This document shows, in pieces, positions 36,825 to 44,798 of a stretch of DNA of 64,000 bases. The stretch is taken from NCBI GenBank assembly GCA_964228555.1, contig CAXQZU010000045.1, positions 1 through 64,000 on the forward strand. The letters run 5' to 3'. The stretch comes from CAXQZU01 sp964228555. GTDB lineage: Bacteria > Planctomycetota > PLA2 > JAEUHO01. Below the pieces are notes generated by a model that saw only the letters and a program-made list of their open reading frames with translations, made no database searches and was not told where the DNA came from. The number at the start of each line of letters is the position of its first letter. The stretch's first letter is position 1. The translations under genes were made by a program, and so were the position numbers.

Positions 36825-37643
36825 CTACGACCCGGGCGGCGCCGGCAGGCGGAACAGGCGTCGCGCCGCCGCGCCGCACAGGGCGCGGGCCTCGCCCTCG
36901 CCGAGGCCCTTGAGCGCTGCCCAGGCGCGGCAGGTGAGTGCCACGAAGGAGGGCTCGTTGGTGGCGCCGCGGTGGGGGAGCGGCGCGAGGAAGGGAGCGT
37001 CGGTCTCCACCATGGTGCGCTCGGCCGGCACGGCGCGGGCCGCCTCGCGCACGGTCTCGCCCTTGGGGAAGGTGAGGATGCCGGAGAAGGAGATGTCGAA
37101 GCCTGCGTCGAGGTAGCGCCGCGCGTGCGCCGCATCGCCCGTGTAGCAATGGATCACGCCCCGCACGCCGGGCTGCGCCTCGACGAGGCGCGCCACGTCG
37201 TCGTAGGCGTCCCAGCGGCCCTCGCGGTCGCGGATGTGCACGATGGCGGGCAGGTCGAGGCGGCGTGCCAGCGCCAGCTGGGCGGCGAAGGCCTGCTGCT
37301 GGGGCCCGCGCTCCACCTGGTCGCGGTAGTAGTCCAGGCCCGTCTCGCCCACGGCCACCCAGGTGCCACGGCCCTGCTCGTGCAGGCGCACGATGGCCTC
37401 CAGCGCGTCGTCGATGGCCTCGGGCACGTCGTTGGGGTGCAGGCCGCAGGTGGGGAACAGGCCCGGCCGGCCGGCACACAGGTCGCGCGTGACGGGTGCG
37501 TCCTCCGGCGTGGTGGCCACCACCACCGCCTGCAGCACGCCCTCGGCCTGCATGCGCGCCAGCACCTCGTCCAGCTGGCCTGCCAGCTGCGGCCAGGCCA
37601 GGTGGCAGTGCGAGTCCACCAGCGGGGGAAGCGTCGTGTCCAT
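36825..37643 (-). CDS. tatD: TatD-family metal-dependent hydrolase
   Basis: 272-residue TIM-barrel hydrolase. Metal-binding and active-site motifs: LVDSHCHL (residues 8-15), CGLHPND, VGETGLDYYRD, VHIRD, IHCYTG and VETDAPFLAP. The family includes 3'-5' exonucleases and D-aminoacyl-tRNA deacylases, so the substrate stays open. A TAGGGT box ends 9 bases before the ATG. It is divergent from uppP and is followed directly by the MoxR gene. Confidence 0.93.
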   Translation of the reverse strand: MDTTLPPLVDSHCHLAWPQLAGQLDEVLARMQAEGVLQAVVVATTPEDAPVTRDLCAGRPGLFPTCGLHPNDVPEAIDDALEAIVRLHEQGRGTWVAVGETGLDYYRDQVERGPQQQAFAAQLALARRLDLPAIVHIRDREGRWDAYDDVARLVEAQPGVRGVIHCYTGDAAHARRYLDAGFDISFSGILTFPKGETVREAARAVPAERTMVETDAPFLAPLPHRGATNEPSFVALTCRAWAALKGLGEGEARALCGAAARRLFRLPAPPGS

Positions 37644-37652
37644 GGCGTGCGG

Positions 37653-37658
37653 ACCCTA
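37653..37658 (-). promoter_or_regulatory. -10-like TAGGGT upstream of tatD
   Basis: TAGGGT on the minus strand ends 9 bases before the tatD ATG. No Shine-Dalgarno sequence is visible between, so a leader of only a few bases is expected. Confidence 0.35.
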
Positions 37659-37685
37659 CCACGCAAGCGGCGCGGCTTGCCTCGC

Positions 37686-37691
37686 TAGACT
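37686..37691 (+). promoter_or_regulatory. -10-like TAGACT upstream of uppP
   Basis: TAGACT ends 6 bases before the uppP ATG, leaving no room for a leader or ribosome-binding site. It is one of the best leaderless candidates here. Confidence 0.45.
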
Positions 37692-37697
37692 CGCGCC

Positions 37698-38597
37698 ATG
37701 TCCAGCGCCCTCCTCCTGGCTGCGGCCACCCATGCGGCCGACACCGTGCTCGAGGCTTGGCAGGCGCTGGTGCTGGGCGTGGTCGAGGGCTTGACCGAGT
37801 TCTTGCCCGTGAGCAGCACGGGGCACCTGCTGCTGGCCCAGCGTGCGCTGGGGCTGCCCTCCAGCCAGGCCATGGCCGACTTCGTGGTGCTCGTGCAGCC
37901 TGCGGCCATCCTGGCGGTGCTGGGCATCTACCGCGCGCGCATGCTCCAGCTGCTGCGTGGGCTGGCCGGCCGCGATGCCGCAGGCCGTCGCCTGCTCGGC
38001 CAGCTGGTGGTGGCCTTCCTGCCCGCAGCGGTGCTAGGCCTGCTGGCCGGGCGCGCCATCGAGCGCCACCTGTTCGGGCTGGGGCCGGTCACCGTGGCGT
38101 GGGCCCTGGGCGGCGTGGCCTTGCTGGCGCTGGCGCGCCTGCCGCAGGCCCAGCCCGTGCCGCCGGGCACGCCGCCGGCGCAGGGCCGGCGGGACCTGCT
38201 CGCGCTGGGCTGGGCGGGGGCGCTGCTGGTCGGCGCCTTCCAGTGCGCGGCCCTGCTGCCGGGCACCAGCCGCAGCCTTGCCACGCTGGTCGGCGGCCTG
38301 GTGGCGGGCCTGTCGCTGGCTGCGGCCGTGGAGTTCTCGTTCCTGCTGGGCGTGCTCACGCTGGGCGCTGCCGCGGCGTGGAAGTGCATCGCGCGCGGCC
38401 CCGAGCTGTGGTCGGGCAGCAGCGCTGCGGGGCTGCTGGTGGGCTCGCTGGCCGCGGCGGTGTCCGCTGGCCTGTCCGTGGCCTTCCTGCTGGCATGGGT
38501 GCAGCGCCGCGGGCTGGCGGTGTTCGGGTGGTACCGGCTCCTGCTGGCCGCGCTGGTGGCGGCCCTGATGCTGGCGGGCCTCCTGCCGGCAGCCTGA
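37698..38597 (+). CDS. uppP: Undecaprenyl-diphosphate phosphatase
   Basis: 299-residue integral membrane phosphatase (BacA/UppP) that recycles the C55-PP carrier to C55-P. Signature regions are LVLGVVEGLTEFLPVSSTGH (about 26-45) and, in the second half, ALLPGTSRSLATLVGGLVAG. VVLVQPAAILAVLGIYR corresponds to the usual I-Q-x-G-A-I-L-A-V segment with a Pro variant. About eight TM segments. With UppS and CdsA upstream it belongs to the envelope precursor functions of the window. Confidence 0.93.
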   Translation: MSSALLLAAATHAADTVLEAWQALVLGVVEGLTEFLPVSSTGHLLLAQRALGLPSSQAMADFVVLVQPAAILAVLGIYRARMLQLLRGLAGRDAAGRRLLGQLVVAFLPAAVLGLLAGRAIERHLFGLGPVTVAWALGGVALLALARLPQAQPVPPGTPPAQGRRDLLALGWAGALLVGAFQCAALLPGTSRSLATLVGGLVAGLSLAAAVEFSFLLGVLTLGAAAAWKCIARGPELWSGSSAAGLLVGSLAAAVSAGLSVAFLLAWVQRRGLAVFGWYRLLLAALVAALMLAGLLPAA

Positions 38598-38678
38598 TCC
38601 ACCCGCCCCTGCAGACGAGGCCTGCGCCCCGGCGTAGGGTGGGCCCCAGCGGAGCATGCCGCTCCCGGGAGAGCTGCC

Positions 38679-39314
38679 ATGGCCAAGAAGCCTGCCTCGC
38701 GCGCGACGAAGACCGCAGCGCCCGCCCGGTCGGGTGCTGCCCGCCCGGGCGCCCAGCCCGCGGCCCGCAGCATGCCCGTGCGCGTCGTGCGCCGGGGCGA
38801 GACCGTGTGGCCGCCCAGCCGCGCGGCCGCGCGTGCAGCCGAGCGCTGGTCGCTCGTGACGGCTCGCGACATCATGCGCAAGCGCGTGGTCACCGTGTCC
38901 GCCGCCGACGCGCTCTCCGAGGTGGAACGCACGCTCAGCGAGCACAGCATCTCGGGCGCGCCCGTCGTGGACGCCGCCGGCCGCATCCTGGGCGTGGTCA
39001 GCCTCCGCGACCTCGTCGAGCGCTACGCCGAGGACCCGGACGCCCGTCCGCGGCGCGGGCATGGCTTCTTCCACCTCTCCAGCGAGGAGACGCTGGACGA
39101 GGACTTCGACAGCTTCGAGGTGCCCGACGAGGCGGAGGAGACGGCGCGCGACATCATGACGGCCACCGTCTACACCGTGCCCGCCGGCGCCGGGCTCAAG
39201 GAGATCGCCGCGACGCTGTGCAAGCACAAGGTGCATCGCGTGCTGGTCGAGGAGCAGGGGCGCCTCGTGGGCCTCGTCAGCACGCTGGACATCCTGGACG
39301 CCCTGCGCGCGTGA
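38679..39314 (+). CDS. Protein with a pair of CBS domains
   Basis: 211-residue cytoplasmic protein. The first 50 residues are basic and Ala-rich, probably disordered. Two CBS motifs follow (about 62-115, TARDIMRKRVVTVSAADALSEVER and ISGAPVVDAAGRILGVVS; about 155-208, TARDIMTATVYTVPAGAGL and KHKVHRVLVEEQGRLVGLVS), separated by an acidic insert of about 35 residues. Such Bateman modules bind adenine nucleotides. The stop overlaps the start of the FNT channel (GTGA), so it could act as an energy sensor for that channel; this is inference. TAGGGT at 38635-38640 may be its -10. Confidence 0.88.
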   Translation: MAKKPASRATKTAAPARSGAARPGAQPAARSMPVRVVRRGETVWPPSRAAARAAERWSLVTARDIMRKRVVTVSAADALSEVERTLSEHSISGAPVVDAAGRILGVVSLRDLVERYAEDPDARPRRGHGFFHLSSEETLDEDFDSFEVPDEAEETARDIMTATVYTVPAGAGLKEIAATLCKHKVHRVLVEEQGRLVGLVSTLDILDALRA

Positions 39315-40180
39315 GCGGGGCCCCGGCCGACGCTGCTGCGGAGGCACCCGGCTCCGGGCCGCTGGGCCCGCAGCTGGCGCTGGCGGCGGAGGCAGCGGGC
39401 GTGCGCAAGGCGGCCGCGCCGTCGCGGCAGCTGCTGGCGCTGGGCGTGCTGGCCGGCGCCTTCATTGCGCTCGGGGCGTGGCTCTCGCTCGTCACCGTGA
39501 CCGGCGCGGGCAGCCTGCCGTGGGGCGTGGCCCGCGTGCTGTCGGGACTCGCCTTCGCGCTGGGCCTGGTGCTCGTCGTGGGCACGGGCGCCGAGCTGTT
39601 CACCGGCAACGTGCTGCTGGTCATGGCGTGGACGCGCCGGCGCATCTCGGCGCTGCAGGTGCTGCGCTGCTGGGGCTGGGTGCTGCTGGGCAACTTGCTG
39701 GGCGCGCTGGCCACCGCGGCGCTGGCCTTGCTGGCCCACGCGCACGAGGGCGGAGGGGGCGCGCTGGGCGCGACGGTGCTGCAGGCCGCCGCGGCGAAGG
39801 CGGCCCTCGCCCCCGGGGAGGCCTTCGTGCGCGGGCTGCTGTGCAACGGCCTAGTGTGCCTGGCAGTGTGGATCGCCTACGGTGCCCGCAGCACGACGGA
39901 CCGCGTCATGGCGGTGCTGTGGCCGGTGACGGCCTTCGTGGCGCTGGGGCTGGAGCACTCCGTGGCCAACCTCTTCGTGCTGCCGTGGGCGCTGGCCCTG
40001 CAGGCGTGGGACCCCGGCCTGGCGGCCACGGTGCCGCCTGGCTCGCTGGGGCTGGTGGCAGCCTGCGCGGGCAACCTGCTGCCCGTGCTGCTGGGCAACG
40101 TCGTGGGGGGCACGCTGCTCGTGGCGCTGCCCTACGCGCTGGCCTTCGAGCCGTCGCCGCCGGCGTCGCCGCCCCGCTGA
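39311..40180 (+). CDS. Formate/nitrite transporter (FNT) family channel
   Basis: 289-residue protein with six TM segments after a 40-residue cytoplasmic N-terminus. FNT hallmarks: GAFIALGAWLS, VVGTGAELFTGNVLLVM, FVRGLLCNGLVCLAVWIAYG and LEHSVANLFVLP, the last including the conserved pore His. Members carry formate, nitrite, hydrosulfide or lactate; no formate dehydrogenase, nitrite reductase or pyruvate-formate lyase is nearby to decide. It is translationally coupled to the CBS protein and convergent with the acyl-CoA synthetase. Confidence 0.9.
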   Translation: MSGAPADAAAEAPGSGPLGPQLALAAEAAGVRKAAAPSRQLLALGVLAGAFIALGAWLSLVTVTGAGSLPWGVARVLSGLAFALGLVLVVGTGAELFTGNVLLVMAWTRRRISALQVLRCWGWVLLGNLLGALATAALALLAHAHEGGGGALGATVLQAAAAKAALAPGEAFVRGLLCNGLVCLAVWIAYGARSTTDRVMAVLWPVTAFVALGLEHSVANLFVLPWALALQAWDPGLAATVPPGSLGLVAACAGNLLPVLLGNVVGGTLLVALPYALAFEPSPPASPPR

Positions 40181-40196
40181 GCGCGGCCGGGTCGCC

Positions 40197-42305
40197 TCAG
40201 CGCCGCACGCGCACGCGCGCGTCGAGCACCTCGACGCCGCCGGGACGGGCCACGAGGGGGTTGACGTCGCACTCGAGGATGGAGGGGTGGTCCTCGACGA
40301 GCTGGCCCAGGCGCAGCAGCGCCTGCTCCACCGCGGCGATGTCCACCGGCGGGGCGCCGCGCGCGCCCTGCAGCAGCGGGAAGCTCTTCAGGCGCCGCAG
40401 CATGCGGCCGGCGATGGTGGGGGTGAGCGGCACGAGGCCGAAGCGCACGTCCTTGAGCACCTCGACGTAGACGCCACCGAGGCCCACCATGAGCAGCGGG
40501 CCGAAGACGGGGTCGGTGCTCATGCCCAGCACCAGCTCGGTGCCCGGCGCGGCCATGCGCTGCACCAGCCAGCCGAAGGGCGCGTCCGGCGCGTGCCGCG
40601 CCGCGCGCAGCGCCATGGCCTGTGCGGCCTCGCGCGCCGCCGCCGGCGTGGACAGGCCCACGGCCACGCCGCCCACGTCGCTCTTGTGCAGGAAGGCCTC
40701 GCCGTCGAGCTTGACCACGACGGGGCCGGCGAGGGCGGCGGCTGCCTCCTCCACCTGCTGCGGCGTGTCGGCGCTGCGCGTGGTCACGACGGGCAGGCCG
40801 TAGTCGGCCAGCAGCGCGAGCGCCTCGGCGCCCTTGAGCCAGCCCGAGGCTGGCGCTGCCGCCAGGCGCGCCGCAGCGCGCTCGCCGGCCACGGGCACGC
40901 GCACGGCGCTGCCCAGGTCGTCGTCGCGCAGCGCGCGCGCGCGAACGAGGTGCACGGCCGCGAGCACGGCGTCCTCCGCGTTGCTGTAGACCGGGTGGCG
41001 CGCACCGGAGAGGGCCTTGACGCGCTCCAGCACGGCCTCGGTGGCGAGGAAGGCGTGCAGCACCGGCTTGCGTCGCGCGGGGCCGGACTCCGGGCCGAAC
41101 AGCGCGCGCGCCACCTCCAGCGGGTCCTGCGTGGGCAGCGGGACGTAGATGGACAGCACGATGTCCACGCCCGGGTCGGCCTCGAGCAGGGCCATCGAGC
41201 GCGCGGCCTCCTGCGGGCCGGCGGCCGCCACCATGTCCACCGGGTTCTTCACGCTGGCCTCGGGCACCAGCACCTCGCGCAGGGCCTGCTGCGTGGCGGG
41301 CGCGAGCGTGGCCAGCGTGAGCCCCTTGGCCACGAGGTAGTCCGTGGCCAGGATCGCAGGGCCGCCCGCGTTGGTGAGCAGGGCCACCCGCGGGCCGGCC
41401 GGCAGCGGACAGGCCACCAGCGCCTGCGCGGCGCCGAACATCTCGCGCACCGAGTTCACGCGCAGCACGCCCGTCTGCTCCAGCAAGGCGTCCACCGCGG
41501 CGTCGGCCCCGGCCAGTGCGCCCGTGTGCGAGGCAGCGGCCCGGCCCCCCTCGGCCGTGCGGCCGGCCTTCACGCACACCAGCGGCTTCGTGCGCGTGAA
41601 GCGGCGCGCGATGGGGATGAAGTTGCGCGGGTTGCCGAAGTCCTCGAGGTACATGAGGCCCACGCGCGTGCCCTCGTCCTGCTCCCAGTAGGTGAGCAGG
41701 TCGTTGCCTGACACGTCGGCCTTGTTGCCCAGGCTCACGAACATGCGCATGCCCAGGCCCATGTGCTCAGCCTGCTGCAGCACGGCCACGCCCATCGCGC
41801 CCGACTGCGACAGGAACGAGACCTGGCCCGGGCGCGGGAAGGTGGTGGCGAAGGTGGCGTTCATGCGCACCCCGGGCTCGGCGTTCATCAGGCCCATGCA
41901 GTTGGGGCCCACCATGCGCATGCCGTGCTGGCGGCAGGTCTCTGCGAGCCGCCGCTCGGCCTCGGCCCCGGCAGGGCCCACCTCGCGGAAGCCGGCGCTG
42001 ATCACGCACACCCCGCGCACGCCCTTGCGCGCGCAGCCCTCCACGGCGGCGGCCACGCGCGCCGCGGGCACGGCGATCACCGCGAGGTCCACCGGGTCGG
42101 GGATGGCCTCGACGTCGGGATAGCACTTGACCGAGCACACGCTCGTCGCGGCCGGGTTGACGGGGAAGGCCGTGCCGGCGTAGCCGTGCCCCACGAGGTT
42201 GGCCACCAGCGTGTTGCCGATGGTGCGCGCCTGTCGGCTGGCGCCCACGATGGCCACGCTGCGCGGGCGGAAGAGGGCGTCCAGCGAGGTGGCGGCGTCG
42301 GTCAC
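40197..42305 (-). CDS. ADP-forming acyl/acetyl-CoA synthetase, single chain
   Basis: 702-residue NDP-forming acyl-CoA ligase with alpha and beta parts in one chain. The N-terminal CoA-binding domain (LFRPRSVAIVGASRQARTIG, about 10-130) is followed by the succinyl-CoA-ligase-like domains with the phosphorylated His in RAAASHTGALAGAD (about 262-275). From about residue 480 comes the ATP-grasp part (VVTTRSADTPQQVEEAAAAL, VVVKLDGEAFLHKSDVGGV and ILECDVNPLVARPGG). It makes ATP from acyl-CoA + ADP + Pi or runs in reverse; the acid is unknown. No promoter-like hexamer was found near its start. Confidence 0.93.
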   Translation of the reverse strand: MTDAATSLDALFRPRSVAIVGASRQARTIGNTLVANLVGHGYAGTAFPVNPAATSVCSVKCYPDVEAIPDPVDLAVIAVPAARVAAAVEGCARKGVRGVCVISAGFREVGPAGAEAERRLAETCRQHGMRMVGPNCMGLMNAEPGVRMNATFATTFPRPGQVSFLSQSGAMGVAVLQQAEHMGLGMRMFVSLGNKADVSGNDLLTYWEQDEGTRVGLMYLEDFGNPRNFIPIARRFTRTKPLVCVKAGRTAEGGRAAASHTGALAGADAAVDALLEQTGVLRVNSVREMFGAAQALVACPLPAGPRVALLTNAGGPAILATDYLVAKGLTLATLAPATQQALREVLVPEASVKNPVDMVAAAGPQEAARSMALLEADPGVDIVLSIYVPLPTQDPLEVARALFGPESGPARRKPVLHAFLATEAVLERVKALSGARHPVYSNAEDAVLAAVHLVRARALRDDDLGSAVRVPVAGERAAARLAAAPASGWLKGAEALALLADYGLPVVTTRSADTPQQVEEAAAALAGPVVVKLDGEAFLHKSDVGGVAVGLSTPAAAREAAQAMALRAARHAPDAPFGWLVQRMAAPGTELVLGMSTDPVFGPLLMVGLGGVYVEVLKDVRFGLVPLTPTIAGRMLRRLKSFPLLQGARGAPPVDIAAVEQALLRLGQLVEDHPSILECDVNPLVARPGGVEVLDARVRVRR

Positions 42306-42396
42306 GTGCGCGCTCCGGGGCCGGGGCCAGTGTCAGGCCATGCCCGGCATCGCGCGTGGATTGACCCGCCGCGAGGCCCCCGGGCTGGCGTGCCTG

Positions 42397-43029
42397 CTAG
42401 GGCTGGTAGGTCACGCGCAGCATGGGCATCTGCGTGGGGTCGCCGCTGGGCAACGAGAAGCCGGCGCGGTCAGCCAGTCCGTTGAGGCTCGCGGCGCCGG
42501 CGAAGAAGAAGCGCAGGCTGGTCTGGTCGCGCGCTGCCGTGCGGTCGGCCAGCACCGTGGAGAGCACGTCGAGCGTCTTGGTCTCCAGCGCGCTCGTGAA
42601 GGGGGAGAGGGCCCCCGCCAGCGAGAGCGCCGCCGAGCCGAACAGGTCGGCCGCCTCGAAGGTGGCCTCCAGGTCCACGCTCTCGACCGCCAGCCACGAG
42701 AAGCTGGCGTAGGGCGTGCCCTGCACGACCTCTTGCACGATGCGCAGCTCGGCCGCCGTGACCGTGGCCCCGGCCGGGATGCCGGTGATCGGGAAGGTCA
42801 CGATGGCGCGCGCCTCGTCGTTGTTGGGCAGGTCGCCGACATACAGCGTGGGGCCGCCCGCCTGGAGGGCGCCTCCGCCCGTGGTGGAGCCCCAGCCCGA
42901 GCGCGTGATCGACGGGGGGATGTCCACGGTCACCGGCCCGGGGGGCGTGGTCGGCGTGGTCGAGCCACCACCGCCGCCACCACAGGCTGCGAGGACCAGC
43001 AGGGCGGGGGCGATCAGCAGGTGGCGCAT
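42397..43029 (-). CDS. Lipoprotein with DNRLRE-like beta domain
   Basis: 210-residue predicted lipoprotein: signal MRHLLIAPALLVLAAC with the lipobox Cys at residue 16, followed by a Gly/Thr/Pro linker. The rest is beta-rich with the pattern ARAIVTFPITGIPAGATVTA then AELRIV, which is typical of DNRLRE-type carbohydrate-binding or surface domains. A GGAGAC ribosome-binding site precedes the ATG, and a TAGGCT box lies 24 bases upstream. Function is probably surface adhesion or carbohydrate binding; partner unknown. Confidence 0.72.
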   Translation of the reverse strand: MRHLLIAPALLVLAACGGGGGGSTTPTTPPGPVTVDIPPSITRSGWGSTTGGGALQAGGPTLYVGDLPNNDEARAIVTFPITGIPAGATVTAAELRIVQEVVQGTPYASFSWLAVESVDLEATFEAADLFGSAALSLAGALSPFTSALETKTLDVLSTVLADRTAARDQTSLRFFFAGAASLNGLADRAGFSLPSGDPTQMPMLRVTYQP

Positions 43030-43111
43030 GGCGGTCTCCAGGAGCATGGCCCCAGCCTATCAAGCCCTGCGGCCCACGCCGGGCCGTGCGCCAGCCACGC
43101 AGACGGCGCGG

Positions 43112-44689
43112 CTAGGCGCTGGCCGGCCGCTGCGGCGGGGGGAACATGCGGTCGAGGGCCACGCGGTCTCCCTCCAGCGCCACGCGCTGCTGGTAGAGCG
43201 CCATGCCGCGGAACTGGCCCAGCTCCTCGCCGCCCCCGGCGCGGCCGGGCCCGCCGTGCGTGGTGTGTGGCAGCACGGTGCCGGGGCCGGGGGCGTAGGG
43301 CGCCATGGCCTCGCTGCCCAGGTAGAGGCGGCCGTGCCAGGGCCCGATGGCCACGGCCAGGTCGCGCACCCAGGCGCGCTCGTCGCTGAACACGCTGGCC
43401 ACGAGGCTGCCCTCGCCCTTGCGCACCAGCGCTGCCGCCTGTGCGACGCTGCCGTCGTAGGCCAGCAGGGTGCTCACCGGGCCGAACACCTCGTGCTCGT
43501 GCACGGCGCAGGCCTTGTGGCTGTCGCGCGCGCGCAGCAGCACGGGCCCCAGGAAGAAGCCCTTGCCGGGCTCGGCGCCCACCAGCGCGGGCTCCTTGTC
43601 CGAGCCGAAGGCCCAGTCGCACTCGGCGGCGAGGCGAGCCAGCCCCTTGCGCGCGTCAGCCAGCTGCTGCGCGGTGGCCAGGGGGCCCATCGTGACCTTG
43701 TCGTCGGCCGGGTTGCCCACCACGGTGGCCGCGAGACGTGCCTTGAGCTCGTCCTCGACCTCCGCCATGCGGTCGGCGGGCACGAGGATGCGGCGGATGG
43801 CCGTGCACTTCTGGCCCGCCTTCTGCGTGATGTCGGTGGTGACGTCGCGCAGGAAGAGGTTCCATGCCTCGCTGCCGGGGCCCACGTCCGGGCCCAGCAC
43901 GGCCGAGTTGAGGCTGTCGGCCTCCACGTTCACGCGCACGCTCTGGCGCAGCAGGCGCTCCTTGCTGCGCAGCAGGTAGCCGGTGTCGGCCGAGCCCGTG
44001 AAGGCCAGCACGTCCTGCGGGCCCAGGTGCTCCAGCAGGTCGCCGGCGCTGCCGCACAGCAGCGTGAGCGCGCCCTCGGGCAGCACCTTGGCCTCCACGA
44101 GGATGCGTGCCACGCGCTCGGCCACCAGCGCCGTCGCCGTGGCGGGCTTGCTCACCACGGGCATGCCGGCCAGCCACGCCAGCGCGGCCTTCTCGGCCAG
44201 GCCCCATGCCGGGAAGTTGAACGCGTTGATGTGCACGGCCACGCCGTGGCGCGGCAGCAGCACGTGCTGCGCCCACATGCGGGCCGAGCGGCCCAGCTGC
44301 AGGCCCTCGCCGTCCAGCATGACCTGCGTCTCGCCCAGGCGCGCGGCCCACTCGGCGTAGGCGGCCAGCGTGCCGGTGGCCCCGTCGAGGTCGAACTTGG
44401 CGTCCTTGCGCGTGTTGCCTCCGTTCAGGATGGCCAGCTCGATGAGCGCATCGCGCTGCGCGTGGATGGCCTTGCTGGCCGCCATGAGGATCTGCCCCCG
44501 CTGCGCGAAGGTGAGCGCGCGCAGGGCCGGCCCGCCCACGTCGCGTGCGTGGGCCAGCGCCGCGCGCATGTCCACGCCGCCCGTGCCCGTGCGCGCAAGC
44601 GGTGCGCCGGTGGTGGGGTTGGCCAGCGTGGCCAGCGTGCCGGTGCCCGGCTGCCAGCGACCCTGCACGTAGTTCTCGAGCGTCTGCAT
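43112..44689 (-). CDS. PaaZ/BoxD-type aldehyde dehydrogenase
   Basis: 525-residue aldehyde dehydrogenase close to the N-terminal domain of PaaZ and to stand-alone BoxD. Features: INAFNFPAWGLAEKAALAWL, the general-base Glu in VRVNVEADSLN, the catalytic Cys in TQKAGQKCTAIRRI, and the HEHEVFGPVSTLLAYDG and HTTHGGPGRAGGGEELG regions. Such enzymes oxidise semialdehyde-CoA intermediates in aerobic phenylacetate or benzoate degradation. The MaoC-like hydratase half of PaaZ is absent and no other paa or box gene is in the window. GGAG precedes the ATG, with TAGGCT 24 bases upstream. Confidence 0.85.
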   Translation of the reverse strand: MQTLENYVQGRWQPGTGTLATLANPTTGAPLARTGTGGVDMRAALAHARDVGGPALRALTFAQRGQILMAASKAIHAQRDALIELAILNGGNTRKDAKFDLDGATGTLAAYAEWAARLGETQVMLDGEGLQLGRSARMWAQHVLLPRHGVAVHINAFNFPAWGLAEKAALAWLAGMPVVSKPATATALVAERVARILVEAKVLPEGALTLLCGSAGDLLEHLGPQDVLAFTGSADTGYLLRSKERLLRQSVRVNVEADSLNSAVLGPDVGPGSEAWNLFLRDVTTDITQKAGQKCTAIRRILVPADRMAEVEDELKARLAATVVGNPADDKVTMGPLATAQQLADARKGLARLAAECDWAFGSDKEPALVGAEPGKGFFLGPVLLRARDSHKACAVHEHEVFGPVSTLLAYDGSVAQAAALVRKGEGSLVASVFSDERAWVRDLAVAIGPWHGRLYLGSEAMAPYAPGPGTVLPHTTHGGPGRAGGGEELGQFRGMALYQQRVALEGDRVALDRMFPPPQRPASA

Positions 44690-44798
44690 GGGGGACTCCG
44701 CGTGGGGCGCGTGAGCCTACGCGATCCCAGCCGCCGCGGGCATCCCCGTGCCGGGCGGACGCACGCGGCGCCGGGCCTCGGGCGCTCCCGCGCGGCGC

